Shown: positions 16,398 through 27,047 of the stretch, one piece after another
Position numbering within the stretch: position 1 is the first letter of the stretch
Layout of the letters: the number at the start of each line of letters is the position of its first letter
Notes under the pieces: generated by a model
Seen by the model: only the letters and a program-made list of their open reading frames with translations
What the model was told of the DNA's origin: nothing
The model's database searches: none
Translations under genes and position numbers: made by a program
NCBI RefSeq assembly: GCF_900108115.1
Contig: NZ_FTPU01000005.1
Span: forward strand, 1-64,000
Direction of reading: 5' to 3'
DNA: 64,000 nucleotides
From: Epilithonimonas bovis DSM 19482
GTDB taxonomy: Bacteria > Bacteroidota > Bacteroidia > Flavobacteriales > Weeksellaceae

Positions 16398-18143
16398 TTA
16401 ATCAGTAAAATTCATAATCCTACTTTTTTTGGATAGTAATGAATTAACAATGCGCTCTGCCGCTGTATCACAAAAATCCAGGCCGGAATAATCAGGGTTT
16501 AATCCACCAATAAATGGTACTGCCATGATGTAAAGACTATCGATGATTGCACCATAATTGTTAAGAGATTGGAAATAATCGTTAATTTCCAGACCATGAA
16601 CCCGGAGCGAATACTGGTCTTGGAATGAGCGGAAAATAGGATCATCGGTATCTTCTTTTAAGAGTTCTTCGGCATTTTGATTATCTTTGAAATTGAGATA
16701 AGCAGTACTGACAAGTTGATCCTCCTTGAGTCCATCAAAATTAAGATCTGCCAAATCCATCGGTTGCTGCCCAATCGCGTCCACAAACATTGGATAATAT
16801 TTCTCTATGGGTTTTTTATCCGGTGACTGATAATGATAAATGCCACCACCGTCTGTTCCCGGCTCAACATGGCTTTCTTTATCTACCTGTATAAGATCTA
16901 TAATTCCGGCGTCATAAAGCGCCATGAGTTCTTTATAAGAACCTTGCGGTAACGATGCAATAATAATCGATATCAGGGGTAACAGCGTTTTTCGCAGGCG
17001 CAGCATGTCCTCTGCAGAAAAATGCTTAGCAGGATAATTCATCGCATAGCTAAATGCGGCTAACGCTTCTTTCCAGCTTATCGGTTTATGCCTGTCTATT
17101 GATTTTTCAGCTTCTTTGTACTCCGCTTCGAAGAGGTCAAAGCTATCCAGTTCTTTTCGGATGCTCAGCATCTTTTCAACAAATGCTTCTATACTAAGGT
17201 CTTTTATTTGGTTATAAAAAGCGGGATCTTTCTTTTTCAGAGGCTTTTTAAAATTAATTTCAAAAACATAATCTAAGTCAACAAAACCACCGTGCTGGCG
17301 CTTGTACTCGTAGATTTCGGGCAAAGACATTATCCAGTCGTTACTGTACGCTTCACCTTCTGAATGAAAACGCAGCGCAGGCAAAAAACCACCAGTAGAG
17401 AAAAGATCGATTCTGAATTTTTCCGATTCAGGATTCAGCTGGTATTTCAAATGATCTTTATCCACATATTCAAAATGACCGTTGAGCCGCGCCAGGGTTT
17501 TCACGGCATCTATTGCGGTGAGCGATGTCCCGCGGATCGCAACGGAAAAATTATTTGGCCCAACAAATTTGGATGGCGGATAGGGTGAATCGTACCAGTT
17601 TTTAACGGTGCCTTCATTTTTTTTTGGCCAGGTATGGCCTGTGCAGAGAATGATGGTTGAGGCCAAAAATACATTATCATTTTCGGATATAATATGATAT
17701 AACATCGGTTCTTTTGCTCGTACAATATCTTTTACGGGACAGTTTTTTTTGCAAATCATTTCAACGCCTTTTTCCCTCAACTGATGGATGTACCAGTCAA
17801 ACTGAAATTCCAGATAATCGCCCAAAAGAAGTCTTGGTATCACCTGATATGGATTGACTGAACCGTCTGATACAAAATCCGGATAATCGCTGGTTGGATG
17901 ATCTCTTATATAGGTTTCAAAATCAATGGTGAAATTGGGTAATTCGTTGGCGGAAACGTTGGCCACGTGTTCCTTCCCAGAACCGTATTTGCTGTAAGGC
18001 ATCCCTGTACCGAAGCGGTTACTCTTCTCGAAGACATATATTTTATCCGGTAAAAACGCATGGTCCAGCATGTTTTTAAGTAAAAGAAGTGCTGCCGGAC
18101 CGCCACCAATCATCGCAATACTGCAGTTATTGTTTTCTCGCAT
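16398..18143 (-). CDS. FAD/NAD(P)-binding protein (HpyO/PF13454-like)
   Basis: A 581-residue flavoprotein-like protein. The N-terminus has a Rossmann dinucleotide fold, IAMIGGGPAALLLLKNML with the GxGxxA-type loop, followed by VFEKSNRFGTGMPYSKYG. Further motifs are HVANVSANELPNF, ILCTGHTWPKK and VAIRGTSLTAIDAV. The C-terminal part has FVDAIGQQP and FIGGLNPDYSGLDFCDTAAE. This matches the broad FAD-NAD(P)-binding family of uncharacterised monooxygenase-like proteins. No obvious redox partner is adjacent and the substrate is unknown. Confidence 0.8.
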   Translation of the reverse strand: MRENNNCSIAMIGGGPAALLLLKNMLDHAFLPDKIYVFEKSNRFGTGMPYSKYGSGKEHVANVSANELPNFTIDFETYIRDHPTSDYPDFVSDGSVNPYQVIPRLLLGDYLEFQFDWYIHQLREKGVEMICKKNCPVKDIVRAKEPMLYHIISENDNVFLASTIILCTGHTWPKKNEGTVKNWYDSPYPPSKFVGPNNFSVAIRGTSLTAIDAVKTLARLNGHFEYVDKDHLKYQLNPESEKFRIDLFSTGGFLPALRFHSEGEAYSNDWIMSLPEIYEYKRQHGGFVDLDYVFEINFKKPLKKKDPAFYNQIKDLSIEAFVEKMLSIRKELDSFDLFEAEYKEAEKSIDRHKPISWKEALAAFSYAMNYPAKHFSAEDMLRLRKTLLPLISIIIASLPQGSYKELMALYDAGIIDLIQVDKESHVEPGTDGGGIYHYQSPDKKPIEKYYPMFVDAIGQQPMDLADLNFDGLKEDQLVSTAYLNFKDNQNAEELLKEDTDDPIFRSFQDQYSLRVHGLEINDYFQSLNNYGAIIDSLYIMAVPFIGGLNPDYSGLDFCDTAAERIVNSLLSKKSRIMNFTD

Positions 18144-18307
18144 AAAATTGTCAGTTAAACTAGATTAAGAATGTTAATAATTTCAAGTCATTCAAAACAC
18201 AAACCAAAGCGCACGAATAATGCGGGGAAGGAAAAAAATCATAGCCTTACGTTTTATAAAATAAGGTTAAACCTAAGATTTGAAATAGCCTGCGTGTAAA
18301 AAATAAT

Positions 18308-18315
18308 TATCTTTG
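18308..18315 (+). promoter_or_regulatory. -7 box upstream of the LolA-like gene
   Basis: TATCTTTG fits TAnnTTTG. It lies 107 bases before the ATG at 18422, so it implies a longer leader; a nearer start at 18371 would add 17 residues ahead of the signal peptide. Confidence 0.4.
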
Positions 18316-18421
18316 AGGCCTTAAAATTAATTCACTAAATTGCTATTAGCAACTTTGCAGGCCAATATCCATGAAGATCACGCGATGGCATATAGCCTTT
18401 GGAAAAAATAAAAATCTACAC

Positions 18422-19084
18422 ATGAAAAAGTTAATCTATATATTATCCATCATTTTTTCTATTACTGCCACGGCACAAAGTGCTAAAGAAATCATTGATA
18501 AAAATATAGAAAACTCCGGCGGCCTTACCAATTGGAAACTTCTGAATACTGTACAGATACAGGGCCGAGTAACCCTTGGTGTAAATGACCAGTATCCTAT
18601 AAAAATCTACCAGCAGCGCCCCAATCTTACAAAAACGGCCATTATAATAGGTGGTAAAGAAACCCCTGTAGAAGGTTACGATGGTAAAAACGGTTATGCC
18701 ATGAATTATGCGCAGAACAAACTGCAACAGTATAACGATTACGTTCCTGAGAATTTTGATAACGACTTTATAGACTGGGATAATAAAGGTTTTGAAGCTA
18801 AGTTTCTTGGTAAAGAAAAAATTGGTGAACAGTATTTTTTTAAGATTGAACTGACGAAGAATGTCAACAAAACGGTTTACTATTTTGATGTCAAAAATTA
18901 TATGCTTTACCGGGAAATCAAGAAAGATGAAATCCTGACTTATTCTGATTACAGAAGAGTAGGGAATCTGCTGATGGCTTACCGTATAGAATCCTCTTCG
19001 CCAAAGAAAGACAGCGATTATGTCATGATGATTAACAAAATCGAAATTAATAAGGAGTTGCCAAAGAACACGTTTAAATTCTAA
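18422..19084 (+). CDS. Exported LolA-like outer-membrane lipoprotein-sorting family protein
   Basis: From the ATG at 18422 the protein has 220 residues and a clean signal peptide, KKLIYILSIIFSITATAQS. The longer reading from 18371 puts 17 charged residues ahead of it and is less likely. The mature protein begins AKEIIDKNIENSGGLTNW and has the half-barrel pattern of strands seen in LolA/LolB-type domains: VQIQGRVTLG, YDGKNGYAMNY, FFKIELTKNVNKTVYYFD, LLMAYRIES. Bacteroidota have many such proteins; the ligand is not known. The next gene starts 11 bases later. Confidence 0.7.
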   Translation: MKKLIYILSIIFSITATAQSAKEIIDKNIENSGGLTNWKLLNTVQIQGRVTLGVNDQYPIKIYQQRPNLTKTAIIIGGKETPVEGYDGKNGYAMNYAQNKLQQYNDYVPENFDNDFIDWDNKGFEAKFLGKEKIGEQYFFKIELTKNVNKTVYYFDVKNYMLYREIKKDEILTYSDYRRVGNLLMAYRIESSSPKKDSDYVMMINKIEINKELPKNTFKF

Positions 19085-19095
19085 TTTCACTTTTT

Positions 19096-19446
19096 ATGGA
19101 AGTTGAAGAAATCCGCCAGTATTGTCTGTCCAAAAAAGCTGTTACCGAAGGTTTGCCTTTTGATTCCGAAACCCTGGTGTTCAAAGTTGGTGGCAAAATG
19201 TTCCTGCTGATACCGCTGGAGCACCAGCCTGCAACTTTTTCTGCAAAAGCAGACCCGGAGTGGAGCGAGACCCTACGCGAAGAATTTCCTCAGATTACCG
19301 GTGCTTACCACATGAATAAAACCCATTGGAACGCAGTTGTTTGTGATGGTCTCAAAAAAGATTTGATCTTGAAACTGATAGATCATTCTTATGATTTGGT
19401 GTTTAAATCATTAACCAAAAAGTTACAGGCAGAGATTTCCAAGTAG
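19096..19446 (+). CDS. MmcQ/YjbR family protein
   Basis: A 116-residue small cytoplasmic protein of the MmcQ/YjbR family with a CyaY-like double-wing fold. Typical motifs are RQYCLSKKAVTEGLPFDS, FKVGGKMFLLI, SAKADPEWSETLREEF and the terminal YHMNKTHWNAV. Some members were named DNA-binding on structural grounds, but function is not settled. It lies 11 bases behind the LolA-like gene and is likely cotranscribed with it. Confidence 0.9.
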   Translation: MEVEEIRQYCLSKKAVTEGLPFDSETLVFKVGGKMFLLIPLEHQPATFSAKADPEWSETLREEFPQITGAYHMNKTHWNAVVCDGLKKDLILKLIDHSYDLVFKSLTKKLQAEISK

Positions 19447-19604
19447 GTTTTTTCAGGCATTATCTTTTAACATACCGTTTACTTTACTTCCTTTTGGAAT
19501 CCGTCTTAGCCTGATAACATTGGCGATATTTATTTTCTCATTTTGAGATAATACTATAATTTGTATATTTAGCATTCAAAAAAAGTATTAGTAAATAAAA
19601 TGTT

Positions 19605-21861
19605 ATGCTCAAAAAAATAATGGTTTTGTCAATGCTGGGTTGTATGGCACAATTTGGTTTTGCACAAAAAAAATTACCAGTTTATCTGGATGATTCCAAA
19701 CCCGTAGAACAACGTATAGATGATGCTCTGGCAAAGATGACTTTGGAGGAAAAAATAAATTTAATCCATGCGCAGTCTAAGTTCAGTTCACATGGTGTCC
19801 CAAGGCTTGGCATCCCTGAACTTTGGACAGCAGACGGCCCGCACGGCGTACGTTCTGAAGTGCTATGGGACGAGTGGGATCAGGCCGGATGGACCAATGA
19901 CTCAATTATTGCTTATCCTGCTTTGACGGCGCTTTCTGCGACATGGAACAGGAATATGTCATCTGTCTATGGGAAATCTCTTGGAGAAGAAGCACGATAC
20001 CGTAAAAAAGATGTTATACTGGGACCCGGTGTTAACATTTACCGTACACCGTTGAACGGCCGTAATTTTGAGTACATGGGCGAAGACCCTTTCCTGACTT
20101 CTCAGATGGTTGTCCCTTATATCAAAGGTGTTCAGTCCAATGGTGTTGCAACGAGCGTGAAGCATTTTGCCCTGAACAATCAAGAAACATTCCGCCATAC
20201 AAGCAACGTAATTTTGGATGACCGGGCATTGTATGAGATTTATCTGCCGCCCTTCAAAGCAGCAGTTCAGGAAGGCGATTCCTGGACGATTATGGGAGCT
20301 TATGATCTTTATAAAGGTCAGCATGCCAGCCACAATCAATATTTATTAAATGACATCCTGAAAGGCGAATGGGGATATAAAGGTGTGGTGATCTCGGATT
20401 GGGGCGCTGTTTTGGATACCGATCAGGCCATTCATAATGGTTTGGATTTAGAATTTGGATCATGGACCAATGGACTGTCAAAAGGTACCAGTAATGCTTA
20501 TGATAATTATTATCTGGCAAAACCATACCTTGATTTGATTAAGTCTGGGAAGGTTGGGACCAAAGAACTGGATGACAAAGTAAGGCGGGTTTTGGGGCTG
20601 GCTTATAAGACATCCATGAATAGGAATAAACCATTTGGTTCTATTGCTTCAGAAGATCATATGGCAGCCGCTAAACAGATCGCAACAGAAGGCATCGTTC
20701 TTCTTCAGAACCAAAAATCAACCCTGCCAATCAATCTTTTAAAAACTAAAAAGATTGCTGTGATAGGAGAGAACGCGATTAAAATGATGACCGTAGGTGG
20801 CGGAAGTTCTTCCCTGAAAGTGAAATACGAGACTTTACCTCTGGATGGCATCAAACAACGTTTTGGGAAGCAGGCAGATGTGGTCTATGCAAGAGGGTAT
20901 GTGGGCGACGTTGGCGGGGATTACAACGGGGTGAAATCCGGGCAGGATCTCAAAGAAACGCGTTCTTCCGCCGAACTGATTGCTGAAGCAGTAAAATTGG
21001 CTAAAGAATCTGATTTTGTAGTGTTTGTAGGTGGCCTTAATAAAAGTGATCATCAGGACGCAGAAGGCATGGATAGGGAAAGCTATGGTTTGCCCTACAA
21101 TCAGGATGCGGTCATCTCTGCACTGGCTAAGGCCAATAAAAATCTTGCCGTTGTTTTGGTTTCCGGTAATGCCGTAGCTATGCCGTGGATCAAAGAAGTG
21201 CCGTCGGTTGTTCAATCGTGGTATCTGGGGTCAGAATCAGGGCATGCCATTGCGGCAATTTTGGCTGGCGATGCCAATCCTTCCGGCAAATTGCCTTTTA
21301 CTTTTCCTGTGAAATTAGAAGATAATTCGGCGCACGCTTTAGGCGAGTATCCGGGGAATAAACAAGAACTGGCCGCCGGAAAAGGTAAAGATTTAAGAGA
21401 TCCTATTAATATTACTTATAATGAAGGGATTTTTGTAGGCTACCGTTGGCATGATACACAACATATCAAACCTTTATTCAGTTTCGGACATGGATTGAGT
21501 TACACAAATTTTCAATATGGAAGTGAAAGCCGATAAATCTGAAATGACTGCCGATGATACAATTACTTTTACAGTCAATGTAAAAAACACAGGTAAAGTG
21601 GATGGTGCAGAAGTGGTGCAGCTGTATGTCAGCGACCTTAAATCCTCGTTACCAAGGCCACTGAAAGAACTGAAAGGCTTTGATAAAGTCTTCTTAAAAG
21701 CCGGGGAATCCAAAGATGTAACTATTACTATTGATCAATCTGCATTAAGTTTCTTTGATCCGGTGAAACACGATTGGGTTGCAGAACCGGGAGAATTCGA
21801 AGTGTTGGTAGGTAGTTCATCTTCTGATATTAGGACAACAGCAAAATTTACTTTAAGATAA
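19605..21861 (+). pseudogene. bglX: GH3 beta-glucosidase BglX, frameshifted before its last domain
   Basis: The gene reads normally from 19605 for 643 residues to a TAA at 21534-21536, then continues in the +1 frame to 21861. The first part has a signal peptide (FGFAQ), the GH3 TIM barrel with the LWTADGPHGVRSEV region and the nucleophile Asp265 in GVVISDWGA. The second GH3 domain (KKIAVIGENA, WYLGSESGHAIA, GKLPFTFP) follows, up to FSFGHGLSYTNFQYG. Removing one A from GGAAGTG near 21523-21526 restores TNFQYG-VKADKSEM. A periplasmic enzyme releasing glucose from beta-glucans would fit the glucan cluster at 33-37 kb. Catalytic domains are complete; only the fibronectin III-like domain is split off. 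Confidence 0.85.
21517..21861 (+). pseudogene. Fibronectin III-like C-terminal domain of BglX in the +1 frame
   Basis: A 114-codon frame overlapping the end of the main bglX frame by 20 bases. It encodes the Fn3-like domain that closes GH3 enzymes of this type: FTVNVKNTGKVDGAEVVQLY, PRPLKELKGFDKV, VTITIDQSALSFFD and GEFEVLVGSSS. An ATG at 21517 opens the frame by chance. There is no separate promoter, so it is a piece of bglX and not a gene of its own. Confidence 0.85.
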
Positions 21862-21877
21862 CTTACAGTTTTAATAA

Positions 21878-21918
21878 AAAGAAAGGATGGTAATACAATT
21901 GCCATCCTTTTTTTTATT
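21878..21918. terminator. Bidirectional terminator between bglX and ribF
   Basis: Stem AAAGGATGG (21882-21890) with CCATCCTTT (21902-21910), flanked by an A-rich run on the left and a T run on the right, serving both converging genes. Confidence 0.85.
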
Positions 21919-22845
21919 TTAAAATTTAAATTCGTCCGTCAGCTTTTTATCTTCGTCTAGCCGGGCTTTCAGTTTTTCCAATCCTTCAAATTGGATCTCG
22001 TCATGCAGAAAATCCCTGAATTTTACAGTAATCTCTTTCCCGTAGATGTCCTGATCAAAATCAAGAATATAAACTTCGGTGTGGAGTGACTGGTTTTTAT
22101 CGTCAATAGTTGGGTTGGTCCCGATACTCAACATCCCTTTGTAAAATTGTTGATCAACAAAAACCTCTACAATATAAGCCCCGTTTTTAGGAAGCAGTTT
22201 GTTAACAGGTACCTCGATATTTGCGGTAGGATAACCAATTGTTCTGCCCAATTTTTTACCATGGATCACTTTACCCGTCAGTGGATAATGGTAACCCAGC
22301 ATTTGGTTAGCTTCTTTAATTTTCCCTTCGGAGAGTGCCTGTCTTATTTTAGTGGAGCTGATATTGAGCTGATTGCTTTTTACAGCCTCCAGCTGGTCAA
22401 CTCTGAATCCTAAATCACCGGAAAGTGCCTTCAGCAGATTAAAATCACCGCTTTTGTTCTTTCCAAATGTATGATCATAACCAATAATAATATGTTTAAC
22501 ATTCAGTTTTTCCACCAGTATTTTTTCACAAAAATCAGCACCTGAAAGATTTCGGAATTCTTCATCAAAGGTTTTAAGGAAAATGTTCTGTATGCCGCTT
22601 TTGTCGAGTAACTCCAGTTTTTCTTCCAGCGTATTCAGCATTTTGACATCATCATCGGGATTCAGAAATTTTCTGGGATGCGGCCAAAAACTGAGGATGG
22701 CAGACTCCAGATGTTCTTTTTCTGCAATCTCATTAAGTTGCCTAATGATGGATAAATGCCCGAGATGAACCCCGTCAAACATACCCAAAGATAATGCTAA
22801 TGGGTTGTGGGAACTGTAATCTGTAAAGTCTCTGATGATTTTCAA
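21919..22845 (-). CDS. ribF: Bifunctional riboflavin kinase / FAD synthetase
   Basis: A 308-residue two-domain enzyme making FMN and then FAD. The N-terminal nucleotidyltransferase domain has GMFDGVHLGHLSIIRQLNE (the HxGH motif), FWPHPRKFL and ISSTKIRQALSEGKI. The C-terminal kinase domain begins near residue 180 with YPLTGKVIHGKKLGRTIGYP and contains PTANIEVP and GMLSIGTNPTI. Length and order are normal. It converges on bglX and is divergent from atpD. Confidence 0.95.
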   Translation of the reverse strand: MKIIRDFTDYSSHNPLALSLGMFDGVHLGHLSIIRQLNEIAEKEHLESAILSFWPHPRKFLNPDDDVKMLNTLEEKLELLDKSGIQNIFLKTFDEEFRNLSGADFCEKILVEKLNVKHIIIGYDHTFGKNKSGDFNLLKALSGDLGFRVDQLEAVKSNQLNISSTKIRQALSEGKIKEANQMLGYHYPLTGKVIHGKKLGRTIGYPTANIEVPVNKLLPKNGAYIVEVFVDQQFYKGMLSIGTNPTIDDKNQSLHTEVYILDFDQDIYGKEITVKFRDFLHDEIQFEGLEKLKARLDEDKKLTDEFKF

Positions 22846-22937
22846 ACTCTCAATTTTAGGGCAAATATATTTGAATTTTGCCGGAGGTAAAAATACACTT
22901 AAAATTAGTGTTGCAAATTGTTAAACAAATATGATAA

Positions 22938-24515
<1,578 letters not shown>

Positions 24516-24597
24516 TTGTTAGACACAAGATATCAGATTATAGACATAAGGCTTTAATGTCTGAAATCTGAAGTCTGAAATCTTTAAATCTAAAAGA
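24516..24597. other. atpD-atpC spacer with short imperfect repeats
   Basis: The 82-base spacer contains three tandem variants of the octamer TCTGAAAT/TCTGAAGT (about 24560-24585) and an AGACAT/ATGTCT inverted pair. Small repeats of this look are frequent between Chryseobacterium genes. No terminator is seen, so atpC is probably read through from atpD. Confidence 0.35.
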
Positions 24598-24879
24598 ATG
24601 AATATAAAAATTTTAACTCCGGAGAATGTTGTTTTTGAAGGGGAGGTAGAATCAGTTTTGCTTCCAGGTAAAAGCGGCGAATTCCAGATTTTCAAAAATC
24701 ACGCGGCGATTGTTTCTGCTTTGGTTGGTGGAAAAGTGAAGATTTATACAGATAATGTAAAATCTCCATTTTCAAAATACTTTACTAAAGAGAATGAAGC
24801 TAAATCAGCTTTTTCCTATACAATCAAAAGCGGGGTTTTAGAATTTAATAATGATAAAGGCATTATTCTTTGCGAATAA
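24598..24879 (+). CDS. atpC: F1F0 ATP synthase subunit epsilon (short form)
   Basis: 93 residues containing only the N-terminal beta-sandwich domain: MNIKILTPENVVFEGEVESV, LPGKSGEFQIFKNHAAIVSAL, and a final VLEFNNDKGIILCE strand. The C-terminal helical hairpin that regulates E. coli F1 is absent, as is usual in this phylum. It connects the F1 central stalk with the c-ring. It is followed by a strong terminator. Confidence 0.93.
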   Translation: MNIKILTPENVVFEGEVESVLLPGKSGEFQIFKNHAAIVSALVGGKVKIYTDNVKSPFSKYFTKENEAKSAFSYTIKSGVLEFNNDKGIILCE

Positions 24880-24898
24880 CCTCTTGAATATATAAAAT

Positions 24899-24933
24899 AA
24901 AAGCGGATCAACAGCAGTTGCATCCGCTTTTTT
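24899..24933 (+). terminator. Terminator behind atpC
   Basis: Stem AAAAGCGGAT (24899-24908) with ATCCGCTTTT (24922-24931), loop 13 bases, followed by more T on the plus strand. Confidence 0.85.
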
Positions 24934-25131
24934 GTGAATTATAAATAACCGTTTTAGCTCAAAATATACTTAATTTTAACCGCAAAGTCAAAAAACAGCA
25001 TCTTATAACCAGCACACTATCTGTATGTAAGGATGTCAAAAGATGCAGAATTTAAAATTAATAATAAGAGTAGAGTATTTATCGGGAAAAGAGATTATCT
25101 TTAGGTTCTTTTATTTTAATAAAGACTGATT

Positions 25132-26550
25132 ATGATGAACGATGTACAATCGAAAAGGACTTATACAGTTCCTTTAATTACGATTACGCTTTTATTCTTT
25201 ATGTGGGGTTTCATCACCTGCATGAATGACATCCTTATTCCTTATCTTAAACAACTCTTCAGCCTGACATTCTTTCAGTCTATGCTGGTGCAGTTCTGTT
25301 TTTTTGGAGCTTATTTTATAGGTTCATTGATTTATTTTTTAATTTCGACCACTAAAGGCGACCCTATTGATAAAGTCGGTTATAAAAAAGGAATACTCTT
25401 CGGGATTTTCCTTGCCGCTTTTGGATGTATTTTATTTTATCCGGCTGCCAGTTTCGCTTCTTATCCACTGTTTTTAGGAGCCTTGTTTATCTTAGGTTTG
25501 GGCTTCACAGTATTGCAGATTACCGCTAATGCTTATGTTTCCTTGCTGGGGCCAGAAGATTCAGCCTCCAGCCGCCTCAATATGACGCAGGCTTTCAACG
25601 CTTTCGGAACAACTATTGCGCCGGTATTGGGCGGGCATTTGATCTTCGAATTGTTTTCAGCACCAGACGGATCGTTTAGCGCAACAGCTACCAAAATTCC
25701 GTATCTTATTTTTGCGGCCATCTTATTATTGGTTGCGGTAATGATTTCACGTGTCAAGTTGCCGGATTTCAAAGTTGAAGGTGAAGAATTGGTAAAAGGC
25801 TTTGGGGCATTACAGCACAACCATCTGAAATTTGGTGTATTGGCCATGTTCTGTTATGTTGGTGGGGAAGTGGCCGTCGGCAGTTTTATCATTAGCTTTT
25901 TGGAGCAACCTCAGGTTATGAACCTGTCCGAAGTCGTAAGCAAAAACTATCTCTCTTTATATTGGGGCGGCGCTATGATTGGCCGTTTCTTAGGTGCGAT
26001 ATCACTTAACCATTCCATAAGCCAGGGTAAAAAAGCAATCTATATGCTGGGTGCAGCAGCAGCAGTGTTCCTGGTTATTTTCAGTATTGTGGATTTATCA
26101 TTTGCGCAGATCAGTTTCTTCCTTGTATTTATAGCACTCAATTTTGTGGCCTTTTATATAGGTAAATCTGCTCCTGCAAGAACATTATCCATATTTGCCG
26201 GCATCAATGTTTTACTATTAATTTCAGCCATGCTGAACCATGGAGAATTGGCAATGTACAGTATCTTGGGAATCGGGATATTTAACTCGATCATGTTTTC
26301 CAATATCTACACATTGGCGATCTCAGGATTAGGAAAATATACCAGCCAGGGTTCATCTTTGGTGGTTATGGCTATTTTGGGTGGTGCAATTGTTCCGATC
26401 ATCCAGGGTTATCTGGCAGATCAGTTTGGCGTACAGCACTCGTTTGTTATTCCCGTATTCTGTTATATTGTGATTTTGATTTTTGGAGCCTATTGTACCA
26501 AATATCTTGGACACGTGAAGCAGGATGCTGATGCCAAATCCGGACATTAA
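25132..26550 (+). CDS. FucP/GluP-type sugar:proton symporter (MFS)
   Basis: A 472-residue major facilitator with about twelve membrane segments. Motifs of the FucP / glucose-galactose group are present: LLFFMWGFITCMNDILIPYLK in segment 1, FFGAYFIGSL, NAYVSLLGPEDSASSRLNMTQAFNAFGTT in the 4-5 region, and YWGGAMIGRFLGA. Members carry fucose, glucose, galactose or related sugars into the cell with protons; the actual sugar is not shown. It sits 3.2 kb behind bglX and could take up the glucose it frees, an inference from position. There are two adjacent ATG codons at 25132 and 25135, either of which may start it. Confidence 0.88.
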   Translation: MMNDVQSKRTYTVPLITITLLFFMWGFITCMNDILIPYLKQLFSLTFFQSMLVQFCFFGAYFIGSLIYFLISTTKGDPIDKVGYKKGILFGIFLAAFGCILFYPAASFASYPLFLGALFILGLGFTVLQITANAYVSLLGPEDSASSRLNMTQAFNAFGTTIAPVLGGHLIFELFSAPDGSFSATATKIPYLIFAAILLLVAVMISRVKLPDFKVEGEELVKGFGALQHNHLKFGVLAMFCYVGGEVAVGSFIISFLEQPQVMNLSEVVSKNYLSLYWGGAMIGRFLGAISLNHSISQGKKAIYMLGAAAAVFLVIFSIVDLSFAQISFFLVFIALNFVAFYIGKSAPARTLSIFAGINVLLLISAMLNHGELAMYSILGIGIFNSIMFSNIYTLAISGLGKYTSQGSSLVVMAILGGAIVPIIQGYLADQFGVQHSFVIPVFCYIVILIFGAYCTKYLGHVKQDADAKSGH

Positions 26551-26573
26551 TTAATTTTAAAAAAAAAATAACG

Positions 26574-27008
26574 ATGGGTGTAGCAGATCTATTACTAAAA
26601 AAGAAAAAGGCTTTGGCCGAGAAAAACCTTAATGATGGTAAAGCCTATATGGAAGCTAATGCCGAAAAAGAAGGTGTTACAACTTTACCAAGCGGCCTGC
26701 AATACGAGATTATTACAGAAGGCGATGGTGCAAAACCAAAAGCTAAAGATACGGTGAAGTGTCATTATCACGGTACAACGATAACAGGCGAGGTGTTTGA
26801 CAGTTCTGTAAAAAGAGGCAAACCGGCATCATTTCCGCTTAACAGAGTTATCTCTGGCTGGACAGAGGCTTTGCAGCTGATGCCTGTAGGAAGCAAATGG
26901 AAATTGACTTTACCTCCAAATTTGGCTTACGGTGAAGAACAAATCAGTAAAGAAATTGGGCCCAACAGTACACTCATTTTTGAAGTGGAACTGTTAGGAA
27001 TCCAATAA
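26574..27008 (+). CDS. FKBP-type peptidyl-prolyl isomerase, cytoplasmic
   Basis: A 144-residue FKBP without signal peptide. A short charged N-terminal helix (about 1-37) is followed by TLPSGLQYEIITEGDG and the FKBP core: VKCHYHGTTITGEVFDSS, VISGWTEALQLMPVGSKW, LPPNLAYGEEQISKEIGPNS and FEVELLGI. The catalytic pocket residues Tyr, Phe, Asp, Trp and Tyr appear kept. It resembles the FkpA/Mip group in layout but lacks their export signal. It follows the sugar transporter by 23 bases and ends at a bidirectional terminator. Confidence 0.9.
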   Translation: MGVADLLLKKKKALAEKNLNDGKAYMEANAEKEGVTTLPSGLQYEIITEGDGAKPKAKDTVKCHYHGTTITGEVFDSSVKRGKPASFPLNRVISGWTEALQLMPVGSKWKLTLPPNLAYGEEQISKEIGPNSTLIFEVELLGIQ

Positions 27009-27012
27009 AATA

Positions 27013-27043
27013 AAAAATCCCGAACTAACTGTTCGGGATTTTT
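27013..27043. terminator. Bidirectional terminator
   Basis: Perfect stem AAAAATCCCGAAC (27013-27025) with GTTCGGGATTTTT (27031-27043) and a 5-base loop, between two converging genes. Confidence 0.9.
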
Positions 27044-27047
27044 ATGT

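Noticed and set aside
18443-19090. A 215-codon minus-strand frame opposite the LolA-like gene
   Set aside because: It is the antisense of a gene with a clear signal peptide and domain, and its own composition (Phe/Ile/Tyr-rich) is typical of a shadow frame.
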